64,000 nucleotides of DNA from Agrobacterium tumefaciens (GCA_025559845.1 CP048469.1:1302001-1366000), one strand, 5' to 3'; shown: positions 1 through 14,724, counted from the first letter of the stretch. Notes: generated by a model not told the origin, from the sequence alone. Translations and numbers: made by a program.

Positions 1-771
1 ATAGGCACCAAAGCCGCCGGGCTTGTCGCCGAACACCAGCATCATTGGCTGCGTCAGCAGCGTTTCAGCGAAGGCGAAGGCGTCCCAAGCAACGGCTGAC
101 GCGGCATGCGAGACCAACATCCTCGTCCCTGCCCCTGCGGCCGGGCACCGGTTGCGGTAGTAGTCCGTCGCTTCCAGCACATCGATGTCAGTGATACCCG
201 CGGCATTGCCCTCTTCGACGCTGGCGGGCAGGAAGATGTTTATGCGCTCTTCTGCTCCGGCGTTCTCGGCCGTTCGCTGTGCGGCCATTCCTTCGAGCGC
301 CCCGACGGGGTCGAAGTTGCTGAAGCCCTCTCGCATCAGACGTCCAAAGTTGACACCGGTAATACTGACCAACGCCTTGATGCGCTTATCGATGATGGTG
401 GCCTTGATGGAGTAGCCGCCGCCACCGCAGATGCCGAGGATACCGATGTTGTTGGCATCGACGTAGGGCAAGGATTGGGCATAGTCGATGACATCACGAT
501 AGTCCTTCACCCGCTGCTCCGGGTCTTCAATCCAGCGGGGTTGTCCGCCGCTGCCACCCTGGAAGCTGGCGTCCGGAACAATGACGACGAAACCCGCTTT
601 TGCCAGCGCTGCGCCGTAGACGTTGCCGGCCGTCTGCTCTTTGCAGCTGCCGATAGGATGGTTCGAAACGATTGCCGGATAGCGATGCCCGGCGTTGTAG
701 TCGGGTGGGAGGTGAATGTCGGCGGCGATGTTCCAATGCATTCCGGGGTTACGGATGTTCACGGTTTCCAT
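1..771 (-). CDS. alpha/beta hydrolase, dienelactone-hydrolase-like (partial, 3' end outside window)
   Basis: Reading leftwards from the ATG at 771, the frame stays open for 257 codons to the window edge, so the C-terminus is missing. The protein closely parallels its upstream neighbour: a GSCKEQTAGN-type oxyanion region, an FQGGSGGQPR loop and the nucleophile elbow GICGGGGY. The elbow has Cys where most hydrolases have Ser, as in dienelactone hydrolase. The predicted role is a cytoplasmic hydrolase of a small ester or lactone; the substrate is unknown. It lies 52 bp downstream of the paralogous hydrolase on the same strand, so the two probably form an operon made by tandem duplication, controlled by the divergent LysR gene. 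Family assignment is firm, the reaction is not. Confidence 0.8.
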   Translation of the reverse strand, partial: METVNIRNPGMHWNIAADIHLPPDYNAGHRYPAIVSNHPIGSCKEQTAGNVYGAALAKAGFVVIVPDASFQGGSGGQPRWIEDPEQRVKDYRDVIDYAQSLPYVDANNIGILGICGGGGYSIKATIIDKRIKALVSITGVNFGRLMREGFSNFDPVGALEGMAAQRTAENAGAEERINIFLPASVEEGNAAGITDIDVLEATDYYRNRCPAAGAGTRMLVSHAASAVAWDAFAFAETLLTQPMMLVFGDKPGGFGAY

Positions 772-823
772 GTGACTCTCCTGTTTACCTGAAGCGACTT
801 GCGCTCGGTGGTTTCTAGTCCCG

Positions 824-1771
824 TTACTCGGCGGCTTGGCTGGCAGTGGTGTCGGCAACGAGCTTTGCCCGAAAGAACGGTGCGAGGACCGACACGGCTT
901 CATCGACATATTTTTCGCCGTCATACAGCTCCATGTGGTTGGCACCTTCAACGACATGCAGCGCCTTGTCTCGGCTTGCGGCACGCTTCAGAAGGTCATC
1001 GCTCATCCACTTGCTACCGGCCTTGCTGCCGGCAACGACCTGCAACGGCTGTGTCAGATAGACCTCGGCCATGTGGTAAGCGTCATAGGTGATGATCTGG
1101 TTGAGGCTGCGCAGCGTCGCAAAACCGGGTGCGGTCGGGCATTCGGCGCGGGGGGTGTGGTAATACTCCCAGGCCTGACGCAGTTCTTCATTCGGCGCGT
1201 CCTCTTCCTTCAGCGGAGCAAGCGGCATCTGTCCCTTCTGGGCGCTTCCCGCATCGGCCGTACGGGCATTCGATCCCGCCTCGATATAGGGCAAGGCGTC
1301 GATGTCCTTGACGTTGTTTTCCCAGCCGTTGCGGAACATCGAGCCGATGTTGACCGCGCTCACTGTGCCAACGGCCTTGATGCGGCGGTCCTGGATGGCG
1401 GCGTTGGCGGTGTAACCAGCGCCGGCGCAGATGCCCATCGCGCCGATGCGGCTCTGGTCGATGTAGGCAAGCGTCGTCAGGTAATCGATAACGGCGCTGA
1501 CATCTTCCGTGCGGATATACGGGTTTTCGAGCTGGCGCGGCTCACCGCCGCTTTCGCCCTGATAGGAGGCGTCATAGGCAATCGTCACGAAACCTGCTTC
1601 GGCAAGCTTGCGGGCATAGGTGCCGGCGGTCTGTTCCTTCACGCCGCCGCCGGGATGGGAGACGACGATGGCAGGATACTGGCGGTTCTCATCAAAACCT
1701 GCGGGGAAGTTGATGACGGCCGACATGGTGATTTCAGGGTTATTCGAATTGGTGAAGCTGATCTTTCCCAT
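824..1771 (-). CDS. alpha/beta hydrolase, dienelactone-hydrolase-like
   Basis: A 315-residue cytoplasmic alpha/beta hydrolase. The oxyanion region SHPGGGVKEQTAG is near residues 38-50 and the nucleophile elbow GICAGAG puts Cys at about 115, where most relatives have Ser. A late EGANHMELYD segment supplies the catalytic His. The start chosen is the ATG at 1771, because AGAGG lies about 8 bases upstream; an in-frame ATG at 1777 is nearly as good, and a longer reading to 1843 would run into the palindromic operator region. Its downstream paralog begins 52 bp further on. Divergent pairing with a LysR gene is typical of substrate-induced catabolic enzymes. The substrate cannot be told from sequence. 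Confidence 0.85.
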   Translation of the reverse strand: MGKISFTNSNNPEITMSAVINFPAGFDENRQYPAIVVSHPGGGVKEQTAGTYARKLAEAGFVTIAYDASYQGESGGEPRQLENPYIRTEDVSAVIDYLTTLAYIDQSRIGAMGICAGAGYTANAAIQDRRIKAVGTVSAVNIGSMFRNGWENNVKDIDALPYIEAGSNARTADAGSAQKGQMPLAPLKEEDAPNEELRQAWEYYHTPRAECPTAPGFATLRSLNQIITYDAYHMAEVYLTQPLQVVAGSKAGSKWMSDDLLKRAASRDKALHVVEGANHMELYDGEKYVDEAVSVLAPFFRAKLVADTTASQAAE

Positions 1772-1843
1772 GGTCATATCCTCTTGGTTGGTCTGGTCTG
1801 TCGTGCACCAGAAGGGATGACTGGAAATATAGATCCATCTCAC

Positions 1844-1891
1844 CTATCACTCTATGATAGAGAATTGCATGAACCTATCACTGAGGTGATA
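1844..1891. promoter_or_regulatory. twin palindromes between hydrolase operon and lysR
   Basis: Two inverted repeats share the half-site CTATCA. The first is CTATCA-N5-TGATAG at 1844-1860 and the second is TATCAC-N4-GTGATA at 1876-1891. Their centres are 31-32 bp apart, about three helical turns. The second overlaps the GAGG ribosome-binding site of the LysR gene (start at 1893), so occupancy should repress lysR itself. This is the expected layout of a LysR autoregulatory and activation site; binding is inferred. Confidence 0.6.
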
Positions 1892-1892
1892 A

Positions 1893-2786
1893 ATGAAACG
1901 CGATGAAATGGCGGATCTGACGGCTTTTGTCGTTGTCGCGGAAGAGCGCAACTTCACCCGCGCCGCGCTGAAACTTGGCCTGTCCCAGTCCGCACTGAGC
2001 GGCATCGTCAGGCGGCTGGAAGAAAGGCTCGGCGTGCGGCTTCTGGCGCGCACCACCCGCAGCGTCGCGCCGACCGAAGCCGGGGAACGGCTGGTGCAGA
2101 CGCTGGCGCCGATGCTGCGCGATCTCGATCAGCGCATTTCCGAACTCAGCGAGTTCCGCGACAGTCCGGCCGGCACGATCCGCATCACCTCGGTCGAACA
2201 TGCGGCAAAAACCATCATCCGCCCCGCCGTCACCAAACTGCTGAGCCGATATCCCGACATCAATGTCGAGGTCGTCGTCGATTACGGGCTGGTCGATGTC
2301 GTCGTCGACCGTTTCGATGCGGGTGTTCGTCTGGGAGAGCAGGTCGCGAAGGACATGATTGCCGTGCGGATGAGCCCGGATGTACCGATGGCGATCGTTG
2401 GCTCCCCTGCTTATTTTAAGCGGCACCCGCTCCCGGAAAATCCCGAACAGCTTGTCGATCATCGCGCCATCAATCTGCGTCTGCCGACAACAGGCGTGCT
2501 GAACGCGTGGCGGTTTATCGACAAGGGGCGTGAGATCAGGGTCCATGTCGATGGTCCGCTGGTCTTCAATACGATTGAACTGATCCTCGATGCGGCAATC
2601 GACGGGCTGGGGCTGGCCTATCTGCCGCTCGATCAGGTGACCGGGCATATATCCGCCGGACGCCTCGTCAGGACGCTGGAGGAGAGCACGCCGCCCCTGC
2701 CCGGTTACCACCTATATTACCCAAGCCGCCGACACTCCTCCCCGGCCTTCAACCTGTTTGTCGATGCGGTTCGCCACCGAAGCTGA
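1893..2786 (+). CDS. LysR-family transcriptional regulator
   Basis: A 297-residue LysR-type regulator. The N-terminal winged helix-turn-helix (about residues 6-65) contains FTRAALKLGLSQSALSGIVR and the usual LARTTRSVAPTEAGERL wing. A periplasmic-binding-protein-like effector domain follows (about 90-295). ATG at 1893 is preceded by GAGG with six bases of spacing. It is divergent from the two hydrolase genes, with palindromes in the shared promoter, so it most likely controls them and itself. The effector-domain ending PLPGYHLYYPSRRHSSPAF is typical of the large subgroup that regulates neighbouring oxidoreductases or hydrolases. Confidence 0.9.
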   Translation: MKRDEMADLTAFVVVAEERNFTRAALKLGLSQSALSGIVRRLEERLGVRLLARTTRSVAPTEAGERLVQTLAPMLRDLDQRISELSEFRDSPAGTIRITSVEHAAKTIIRPAVTKLLSRYPDINVEVVVDYGLVDVVVDRFDAGVRLGEQVAKDMIAVRMSPDVPMAIVGSPAYFKRHPLPENPEQLVDHRAINLRLPTTGVLNAWRFIDKGREIRVHVDGPLVFNTIELILDAAIDGLGLAYLPLDQVTGHISAGRLVRTLEESTPPLPGYHLYYPSRRHSSPAFNLFVDAVRHRS

Positions 2787-2916
2787 AAACCTTCTTTGTG
2801 CCTCGTTTGGTGCTGATCCGGCGCATGCCGTCCGCGACGCAAAGCGGGTACAGTCCTGTCTTGTGACTATGCCCTTGCGACCCCAAATAGCCGGGAGACA
2901 TTTGCAGCGAGTATCC

Positions 2917-3465
2917 ATGATCCCGACCTTGCCTCTCGAAACGCAACGCCTGATCCTTCGTCCATTCCAGCCGCAGGATTTTTCCGCCTATGCCGATTAT
3001 CATGCGCGCAGCGACGTTTACCGGTTCCTCTACGCCGCGCCGCCAGCCAGGGCGGCGCTGGAAGCGCAGTTCGCATCGATCCTTTCGGCGGCGTTTGAAC
3101 AGGATGGCGATACGTTGCGACTTGCCGTCATCCGTCTTGATGACGATGCTTTGCTTGGCGAGGTGCTTCTGAAGATTGCCAGTACGGCGGCGCTTCAGGC
3201 CGAGGTCGGTTATATCTTCAACCCGGCATATTCGGGAAAAGGCTATGCGACAGAGGCGGTGCGCGCCATGATTGGCCTCGGCTTCGACAGCCTTGGTTAT
3301 CACCGGATTTTCGCGCGGCTGGACACGCTGAACCATGGCTCCATCGGCGTGGTGGAACGCCTGAAATTGCGCAGGGAAGCGCATCTTGTGCAGAACGACC
3401 GCTTCAACGGCGTCTGGGGTGACGAGTTCATTTATGCCGTTCTGAATTCGGAATGGCAGAGCTGA
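2917..3465 (+). CDS. GNAT family N-acetyltransferase (RimJ/RimL-like)
   Basis: A 182-residue GCN5-related acetyltransferase of the Acetyltransf_3 type. It opens LPLETQRLILRPFQPQDF, as in RimJ/RimL relatives, and carries the acetyl-CoA binding segment VGYIFNPAYSGKGYATEA near residue 95, followed by the HRIFARLDTLN and NHGSIGVVERL motifs. ATG at 2917 is chosen because the family N-terminus begins there; a longer reading from 2758 would overlap the end of the LysR gene and shows no family similarity. It transfers acetyl from acetyl-CoA to an amine, possibly a protein N-terminus or small molecule. Convergent with gyrA, with a terminator between. Confidence 0.85.
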   Translation: MIPTLPLETQRLILRPFQPQDFSAYADYHARSDVYRFLYAAPPARAALEAQFASILSAAFEQDGDTLRLAVIRLDDDALLGEVLLKIASTAALQAEVGYIFNPAYSGKGYATEAVRAMIGLGFDSLGYHRIFARLDTLNHGSIGVVERLKLRREAHLVQNDRFNGVWGDEFIYAVLNSEWQS

Positions 3466-3523
3466 GATATTGACAGTCTCCTGCCGGTGACAAGGCGGGG
3501 CCGCAATCTCCATCAAGACAGCA

Positions 3524-3557
3524 AAAACCCCGCGGTGCCATCGCTCCGCGGGGTTTT
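3524..3557 (-). terminator. intrinsic terminator of gyrA, probably bidirectional
   Basis: A perfect inverted repeat, AAAACCCCGCGG, a 10-base loop, CCGCGGGGTTTT. Flanking A and T runs lie on both sides, so it can terminate gyrA (minus strand) and the GNAT gene (plus strand). Confidence 0.9.
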
Positions 3558-3585
3558 GATTTTTGCGGGACCTGAAAGCTGAGGC

Positions 3586-6378
<2,793 letters not shown>

Positions 6379-6595
6379 AACGGATCACATTCTCTGTTAA
6401 GAATCGGATGAATTTTTATAGCGGAAACAGCAAGGTTAAGCCAATTTCCCGGCAAGTTTTGAACAGCCTTTTGCGTCAAATGCAAGACAAACAGCGCTTT
6501 TCTCGCCTTCTCCGCCCAAAAGCACCGCTCCTCCCTTTAAAACCGCCATCGACTTGCGTAGGCTCACGGCCAAAATAACATAAGCAGGGGAAAAA

Positions 6596-7228
6596 ATGCC
6601 TGGCAGCGAAACGCTCATCAATGCGCTCACCACCCTTCTGGTGACGCTCGATCCACCCGGCCTTGCCCCCGTATTCCTTGCCCTGACCGTGGGCATGACG
6701 CGTGACCAGCGCAAGCAGGTGGCGCTGCGCGGTTCGCTGATCGCCTTCGGCATTCTCGCCGTCTTTGCGCTGTTTGGTCTTGCCATTCTCAACCTGCTCG
6801 GCATTTCGCTCGGCGCCTTCCGCATTGCCGGTGGCCTGCTGCTGTTCTGGATCGCATTCGAAATGATTTTCGAAAAGCGCCAGGAGCGCAAGGAAAAGAC
6901 CTCCGAGATCGCCATCACCAAGGACCATCTGCACAATCTGGCGGTCTTTCCGCTGGCCCTGCCGCTGATTGCCGGGCCTGGCGCCATTTCCGCCACCGTG
7001 CTTCTGGCCGGCTCGATGAAAACCACCGTCGAGATGGTCATCCTCATTCTGATCCTCGCCTTTGCCATGGCGCTGGTCTATGCGGCGCTGATCGTGGCGG
7101 AACGCATGGACCGCTTTCTCGGCAATACCGGCCGGGCAATCCTGACGCGCCTGCTGGGCGTGCTCCTGGCAGCGCTCTCCGTGCAGTTCGTGGTGGATGG
7201 CATAAGGTCCGCCTTCGCGCTGCCATAG
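6596..7228 (+). CDS. MarC-family integral membrane protein
   Basis: A 210-residue protein with about six hydrophobic membrane segments. The family features are an opening like ALTTLLVTLDPPGLAPVFLA, a charged cytoplasmic loop FEKRQERKEK around residue 95, and FPLALPLIAGPGAISATVLL around 120. AGGGGAAAAA just before the ATG at 6596 is a good ribosome-binding site. MarC relatives sit in the inner membrane; their function is unresolved and the old link to multiple antibiotic resistance has not held up. The gene is divergent from gyrA and about 120 bp upstream of the HPP-CBS gene. Confidence 0.88.
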   Translation: MPGSETLINALTTLLVTLDPPGLAPVFLALTVGMTRDQRKQVALRGSLIAFGILAVFALFGLAILNLLGISLGAFRIAGGLLLFWIAFEMIFEKRQERKEKTSEIAITKDHLHNLAVFPLALPLIAGPGAISATVLLAGSMKTTVEMVILILILAFAMALVYAALIVAERMDRFLGNTGRAILTRLLGVLLAALSVQFVVDGIRSAFALP

Positions 7229-7351
7229 ACCGCCCGAAAGGCGTTTTTGCAACAAAATCCCTGAAGTCGGACGAGAGCGGAAATTCCGTTCTTTGATTGC
7301 GGCGCGTGCGCGGGTTAAAAGGCGGCCATCGACCAATCGAAAGTGCCTCCC

Positions 7352-8500
7352 ATGCAATCCATGCTGCGCCGCCTCATCCCGGATGCCGCCCCGCCCAGTC
7401 TCAAGGAGCGCCTGCGCGCCGCGCTCGGTGCCCTCGTCGGCATTCTTGTCACCGGTCTTCTCGGCAGTCTTGCCTTTCGCTTCGATCCCGCCCTGCCCGC
7501 CATGATCGCGCCGATGGGCGCATCCGCCGTGCTGCTGTTTGCCGTGCCCTCCAGCCCGCTCGCACAGCCCTGGTCGATCCTCTGCGGAAATCTGGTGGCG
7601 GCCTTCGTCGGCGTCACGGTCGCGCTGCTGGTGCCGGATGTGTTCTTTGCCAGTGCGCTGGCCATCGGCCTTGCCATTGCTGCCATGATGGCGCTGCGCT
7701 GCCTGCACCCGCCAAGTGGCGCCGTGGCGCTGACGGCCGTTCTCGGCGGCCCTGCCGTGCACGATCTCGGTTACGGTTTCCTGCTCTGGCCGGTCGCCGG
7801 CAATTCACTGATCCTGCTGGCGCTGGCGCTGCTCTACAACAACATGACGGGCCGCCCCTATCCGCACTCGATCAAGCCCGCAGCTTCCAGCCACGGCGCC
7901 GGCAATCTCGGTTCGATCCAGAAGATCGGTTTTGCCTCCAGCGATCTGGACGAGGTTCTGAAGGAATACGACCAGGTTCTCGATATCGACCGTGACGAGC
8001 TGGAACTGATCCTGCGCAAGACGGAACTGCGCTCCTATCGCCGCAGGGCCAGCCACCTCGATTGCGAAAGCGTCATGACCCGCAATGTCGTGGCTGTCGC
8101 GCCGGAGGATTCGCTCACCCATGCCCATGCGCTGATGCGCAGCCACCATTTCAAGGCGCTACCCGTGACGAATGACCGGGCCGAGATCGTCGGCATCGTC
8201 ACGCAGACGGATTTTCTCGAAAAGGCGAGCTGGAACAAGGGCCGGCCGGCAATCGGCTTCGGCCAGCGGCTGCGGCTCATTCTGACAGGCGCCAGGGCGC
8301 CGAACGACACCGTCAAGGATATCATGACCTCGCCGGTGAAGACCGTCAGGCCCGACATGGCCGTGGAGGAAGCCATCATCCGCTTTGCCGAGGAAGGGCT
8401 GCACTACCTGCCGGTGACAGATCACAACGGCAAGATGGTCGGTATTGTCTCGCAGTCGGATGTCATGGTGTCGATGCTGGCCGACAAGGCCGCCGCCTGA
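7352..8500 (+). CDS. HPP family membrane protein with tandem CBS domains
   Basis: A protein of about 382 residues in two parts. The N-terminal HPP domain (about 20-170) has four hydrophobic segments and the signature RCLHPPSGAVALTAVLGG. A cytoplasmic linker leads to two CBS motifs: CESVMTRNVVAVAPEDSL near 240 and VKDIMTSPVKTVRPDMAVE near 320. HPP proteins have been linked to nitrite or anion transport in plastids and cyanobacteria, and CBS pairs usually sense adenosine nucleotides, so a nucleotide-gated transporter is a fair inference. ATG at 7352 is preferred to the GTG at 7343 or the ATG at 7361, but no site has a strong ribosome-binding sequence. Confidence 0.85.
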   Translation: MQSMLRRLIPDAAPPSLKERLRAALGALVGILVTGLLGSLAFRFDPALPAMIAPMGASAVLLFAVPSSPLAQPWSILCGNLVAAFVGVTVALLVPDVFFASALAIGLAIAAMMALRCLHPPSGAVALTAVLGGPAVHDLGYGFLLWPVAGNSLILLALALLYNNMTGRPYPHSIKPAASSHGAGNLGSIQKIGFASSDLDEVLKEYDQVLDIDRDELELILRKTELRSYRRRASHLDCESVMTRNVVAVAPEDSLTHAHALMRSHHFKALPVTNDRAEIVGIVTQTDFLEKASWNKGRPAIGFGQRLRLILTGARAPNDTVKDIMTSPVKTVRPDMAVEEAIIRFAEEGLHYLPVTDHNGKMVGIVSQSDVMVSMLADKAAA

Positions 8501-8514
8501 GCGCACCCCGGCAA

Positions 8515-8546
8515 TAAAAAAGGTGGCTGCCCTTCGGCCGCCACCT
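8515..8546 (-). terminator. intrinsic terminator of ssb
   Basis: On the minus strand AGGTGGC, a 12-base loop and GCCACCT are followed by a run of six T. It lies between the convergent ends of ssb and the HPP-CBS gene, with the T run on the ssb side. Confidence 0.85.
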
Positions 8547-8575
8547 CGTATTCCAGAGCCCGATAAACCCGGTTC

Positions 8576-9130
8576 TCAGAACGGGATATCGTCGTCCATG
8601 TCGTTGGAGAAGCCGCCCGAAGGCTGGCCGCCACGCGAGGAGCCGCCACGCGACGACTGCTGGTCGTAACCGCCGCCACCGCCGTAGTTCGAACCGCCGC
8701 CGCTGCCACCGCCGTAAGAGCTGCCGCCGAAGTCGCCACCTCCGAAGTCACCGCCACGGCTTGCGCCGCCGCCTTCACCACGACCGTCGAGCATCGTCAG
8801 GGTCGAGTTGAAGCCCTGCAGAACGATTTCCGTCGAATAACGGTCGTTGCCGTTCTGGTCCTGCCACTTGCGGGTCTGCAACTGGCCTTCGATGTAGAGC
8901 TTGGCGCCCTTCTTGATGTACTGCTCGACAACCTTGCAGAGACCTTCGTTGAACACCACGACAGTGTGCCACTCGGTCTTTTCCTTGCGCTCGCCGCTGT
9001 TGCGGTCGCGCCAGGTTTCGGAGGTCGCGATACGCAGGTTCGCAATCGGGCGGCCATCCTGCGTCCGGCGAATTTCGGGATCGGCGCCCACGTTTCCGAT
9101 CAGAATTACCTTATTTACGCTGCCAGCCAT
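8576..9130 (-). CDS. ssb: single-stranded DNA-binding protein SSB
   Basis: A 184-residue SSB. The OB fold is residues 1-115 (opening [20 protein letters not shown], with RFRIATSE-like strand [11 protein letters not shown] and [18 protein letters not shown]). A long Gly/Ser-rich, partly repetitive linker follows, and the protein ends in the acidic tip MDDDIPF that recruits repair and replication proteins. ATG at 9130 is chosen because it matches the family N-terminus; the longer open frame reaching 9274 has no family similarity and would run up to the SOS box. It is divergent from uvrA, and the shared promoter holds a LexA-type box. Confidence 0.97.
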   Translation of the reverse strand: MAGSVNKVILIGNVGADPEIRRTQDGRPIANLRIATSETWRDRNSGERKEKTEWHTVVVFNEGLCKVVEQYIKKGAKLYIEGQLQTRKWQDQNGNDRYSTEIVLQGFNSTLTMLDGRGEGGGASRGGDFGGGDFGGSSYGGGSGGGSNYGGGGGYDQQSSRGGSSRGGQPSGGFSNDMDDDIPF

Positions 9131-9289
9131 CTCTTTAATCCTGTCCGCCGGTTGTTCTGCCCGGCCTTTGCATTTCAAAAAATTCCGTTCACAATAACCA
9201 TCGCAGCCCGCGAAAGGCACCCGCAGACGGGACTCTATCCACAAAGAATAATCCCGTTCCGACCCGCGAGACATTGCCGCTTGATTTTT

Positions 9290-9304
9290 GTTCTTTTTTT
9301 GTTC
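9290..9304. promoter_or_regulatory. LexA/SOS box between ssb and uvrA
   Basis: An exact GTTC-N7-GTTC, the alphaproteobacterial LexA recognition sequence, with seven T as spacer. It sits 134 bp before uvrA and 159 bp before ssb in the divergent intergenic region, so both genes can be controlled from one site as in many bacteria. The box is seen directly; LexA binding is inferred. Confidence 0.82.
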
Positions 9305-9438
9305 TATTAAACCCCGAAATTCGAGTCAAGAGAGCTGAAAACCGATTGGCCGATTGGGAATAGACCTCGACTCCTCCGGTTGCGTGCCTACATAAGGGAC
9401 CGCCCCACCAAGCCCGTTATCAATGTCCGAGCCTTGTC

Positions 9439-12360
<2,922 letters not shown>

Positions 12361-12412
12361 CCGTCGCCCTTTGAACCGACCACACCGAACATTCCCAGGG
12401 AGGAAACAGCAC

Positions 12413-13213
12413 ATGGCCACGTCAGGCACGATCCGCACAGGCATAGGCGGCTGGACATTTGAGCCCTGGGAAGGCACCTTTTACCCGGAAAAGCTGGCCA
12501 AGAAGCGCCAGCTTGAACATGCCAGCCGGCAACTGACGGCCATTGAGGTCAACGGCACCTATTATGGCAGCCAGAAACCGGCAACCTTTGCCAAATGGGC
12601 ATCGGAAGTGCCTGACGATTTCATCTTCTCGCTGAAGGCCAGCCGCTTTGTCACCAACCGCAAGGTTCTGGCTGAAGCGCAGGAATCCATGACCCGGTTT
12701 CTGACGCAGGGGCTGACGGAACTGGGCGACCATCTGGGCCCGATCCTCTGGCAATTCGCGCCGACCAAGAAGTTCGAGCCAGATGATTTCGCCGCCTTCC
12801 TGGCGCTCCTGCCGGAAAAGCAGGACGGCATCAAGCTGCGCCACGTCGTTGAAGTCCGCAACCCGACCTTCCAGGTGCCGGAGTTCATCGATCTGATCGC
12901 GAAGCACAATGTCGCCGTCGTCTGCGCCGACCACCACGATTATCCAATGCTGCCGGACGTGACGGCCGATTTCGTCTATTGCCGTCTGCAAAAAGGCGAA
13001 GACGACATTCCGACCTGCTACCCTCAGACGGAAATCGACCACTGGGCAAAACGCATCAAGACCTACGCGGCTGGCGGCACACCCGACGATCTGCCGATGA
13101 TTGCCCCTGATAGCAAGGCCGAAAAACAACCCCGCGACGTCTTCGCCTTCTTCATCACCGGCGGCAAGGTCAACGCCCCGAACGGTGCACAGGCCCTGCA
13201 GAAGATCGTTTGA
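12413..13213 (+). CDS. DUF72 family protein
   Basis: A 266-residue member of the DUF72 (YecE-like) TIM-barrel family. Features are the opening IRTGIGGWTFEPWEGTFYPE, the VNGTYYGSQKPATFAKWASE segment, FIFSLKASRFVTNRK and late DFVYCRLQ. The biochemical role is unknown. ATG at 12413 follows a strong GGGAGGAA ribosome-binding site; the in-frame ATG 42 bases upstream lacks one. It lies 52 bp after uvrA in the same direction, so it may be read through from the SOS-controlled promoter, though its own promoter is possible. Confidence 0.88.
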   Translation: MATSGTIRTGIGGWTFEPWEGTFYPEKLAKKRQLEHASRQLTAIEVNGTYYGSQKPATFAKWASEVPDDFIFSLKASRFVTNRKVLAEAQESMTRFLTQGLTELGDHLGPILWQFAPTKKFEPDDFAAFLALLPEKQDGIKLRHVVEVRNPTFQVPEFIDLIAKHNVAVVCADHHDYPMLPDVTADFVYCRLQKGEDDIPTCYPQTEIDHWAKRIKTYAAGGTPDDLPMIAPDSKAEKQPRDVFAFFITGGKVNAPNGAQALQKIV

Positions 13214-13295
13214 TTGCTTCAATGGTGGCAGCGGTTCTCGTGAACCGCTCTACCCGATTGCAGTGTCCGTGGCAGTTCAGGTCGTTCCCAGTGCT

Positions 13296-13934
13296 TTAGG
13301 CACCCTGCCGCCGATATCGCGGCGGGAGTTCTGCGATGGGCAGATCGTCGGCCTTGAACAGCTTACCGGTGGACCATGGAAGCATGTTCAGCACTACACC
13401 AAAAATCATGACGATCGCCGCAGCCACGGGTTTGCCAAAAGCCTTTGTCCAGCCAGCAAGAAGAGCTCCGAGCGGTTTGAAGATCAAAAGTGGGATAAGG
13501 GCGAACGGCGCGATCAAGAGGGTCAGCACCGTCGGGATCGCCGCCTCCATCATAGGGTCGCCGCCGTATCGAAGACGGAGACGCGGGTTACGGGCGACTG
13601 CGAACGGAATCAGTTCTTCCATGAAGCGAACATAGTCGGCGGATCGATCGAAGCCAGTCTCTCCCTGCCAATCCAGCGAGGATACCTCCCTCGACGCGAA
13701 GAATGTCCGCAAACGCGCGCTGTAAACTGGAAACCCAGTGGTGCCGACCCCACTCGTAACGTGAATGTGCAGGAAACGAAACGAAGTCCATGGGACCAGT
13801 GTGACGGACCGTCCTTGCGTTACCGAAAGGCCTTGCGCGTCGATGACGTAGGCCATCTTGATGCCTGGAGAGCTTTTATGATGCTTCTCGACTTTCGCGG
13901 TAAAGCGATAGGTCGGCGGGTCGTCCGTCTGCAA
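13296..13934 (-). CDS. hypothetical membrane protein
   Basis: A 212-residue protein not recognised. Residues 1-125 are soluble, with an N-terminal strand-rich part (YRFTAKVEKHHKSSPGIKMAY...) reminiscent of a PH-like or YcxB-like sensor fold. Two hydrophobic segments follow near 130-155 and 165-185, then a short basic tail. The start is a TTG at 13934, supported by GGAGAG six bases upstream. It follows another small membrane protein by 33 bp, so the two form a likely operon and may work as a complex. The function is unknown. Confidence 0.65.
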   Translation of the reverse strand: MQTDDPPTYRFTAKVEKHHKSSPGIKMAYVIDAQGLSVTQGRSVTLVPWTSFRFLHIHVTSGVGTTGFPVYSARLRTFFASREVSSLDWQGETGFDRSADYVRFMEELIPFAVARNPRLRLRYGGDPMMEAAIPTVLTLLIAPFALIPLLIFKPLGALLAGWTKAFGKPVAAAIVMIFGVVLNMLPWSTGKLFKADDLPIAELPPRYRRQGA

Positions 13935-13967
13935 TTGAACTCTCCAATACGGTCCGCCAAACGGAAA

Positions 13968-14339
13968 TTATGAGCGTCTAGCCTTAAACGCTTCAAGCTG
14001 CTTCGACAGTTCTTCTTCTTTGGCGTCTGCAGCTTTAAAGCTCCCAAACTGCAAGCTCACGCCTATCCAATACCAGCGAAAAAACCACGGACTGAACATA
14101 AACAAAAAAACGAGGGCGGGCAGGCTAATAATGAAAACTGCGGCCGTCTCGCCGAAAAGTCCTAACAAAAGAAAGTATGCCAGAAGGAGCGGGAGACTAG
14201 CCGCAGCATACCAGAAAATCATCAGTACTATGGTCGGGAAAGGTCGAAAAGGCGAGTATAGTGATCGACTGAGACGAAGGGTCCAGAGCTCGCTACGATG
14301 GCGATAGTATGTAATCAGTTGCCAAAGTTCCCGGCTCAT
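13968..14339 (-). CDS. hypothetical membrane protein
   Basis: A 123-residue protein not recognised. The N-terminus is basic (RHRSELWTLRLSRSL), two hydrophobic segments lie near residues 33-60 and 65-88, and the C-terminus is charged and helical (AADAKEEELSKQLEAFKARR), perhaps a coiled coil. It is the first gene of a two-gene minus-strand unit with the 212-residue membrane protein. Upstream lies a gene-free stretch containing a direct repeat. Confidence 0.65.
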   Translation of the reverse strand: MSRELWQLITYYRHRSELWTLRLSRSLYSPFRPFPTIVLMIFWYAAASLPLLLAYFLLLGLFGETAAVFIISLPALVFLFMFSPWFFRWYWIGVSLQFGSFKAADAKEEELSKQLEAFKARRS

Positions 14340-14724
14340 TTACGGCTTGCCCCCTGCTTTTCCCCAAATCCAGATATCTTCACAAGAAGGACTGTACTGC
14401 AATAGATTTTCGCACTCTATAGGTGCAAAAACCGTTGGCCAATGCAGCCGTCAAAATCCGTATCTGTTTGGAATTCTTCGCTTAGCCCGACGGCGTCAGT
14501 ATCCGACCCGCTCGCCCAGTCAAACGCCTATGCATTACCGAAGGTAATGAGAAACGGGAAAAATCGATAAATGTAATATTCCTTCCGGTTGCGACTTGCC
14601 CATTATAATCGGTCGCAAAACTGCTCATGCAGATAACACGAATGCCGACAAGCGATCACAGATCACGGAGGTGGGACACGTGCGAGCGGAACACCGGTTA
14701 CCCTGCAGGGCTAAACAGGAACAG

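Noticed and set aside
836..1906. Plus-strand open frame opposite the hydrolase gene
   Set aside because: Shadow of a clear alpha/beta hydrolase; it would also run through the palindromes and the LysR start.
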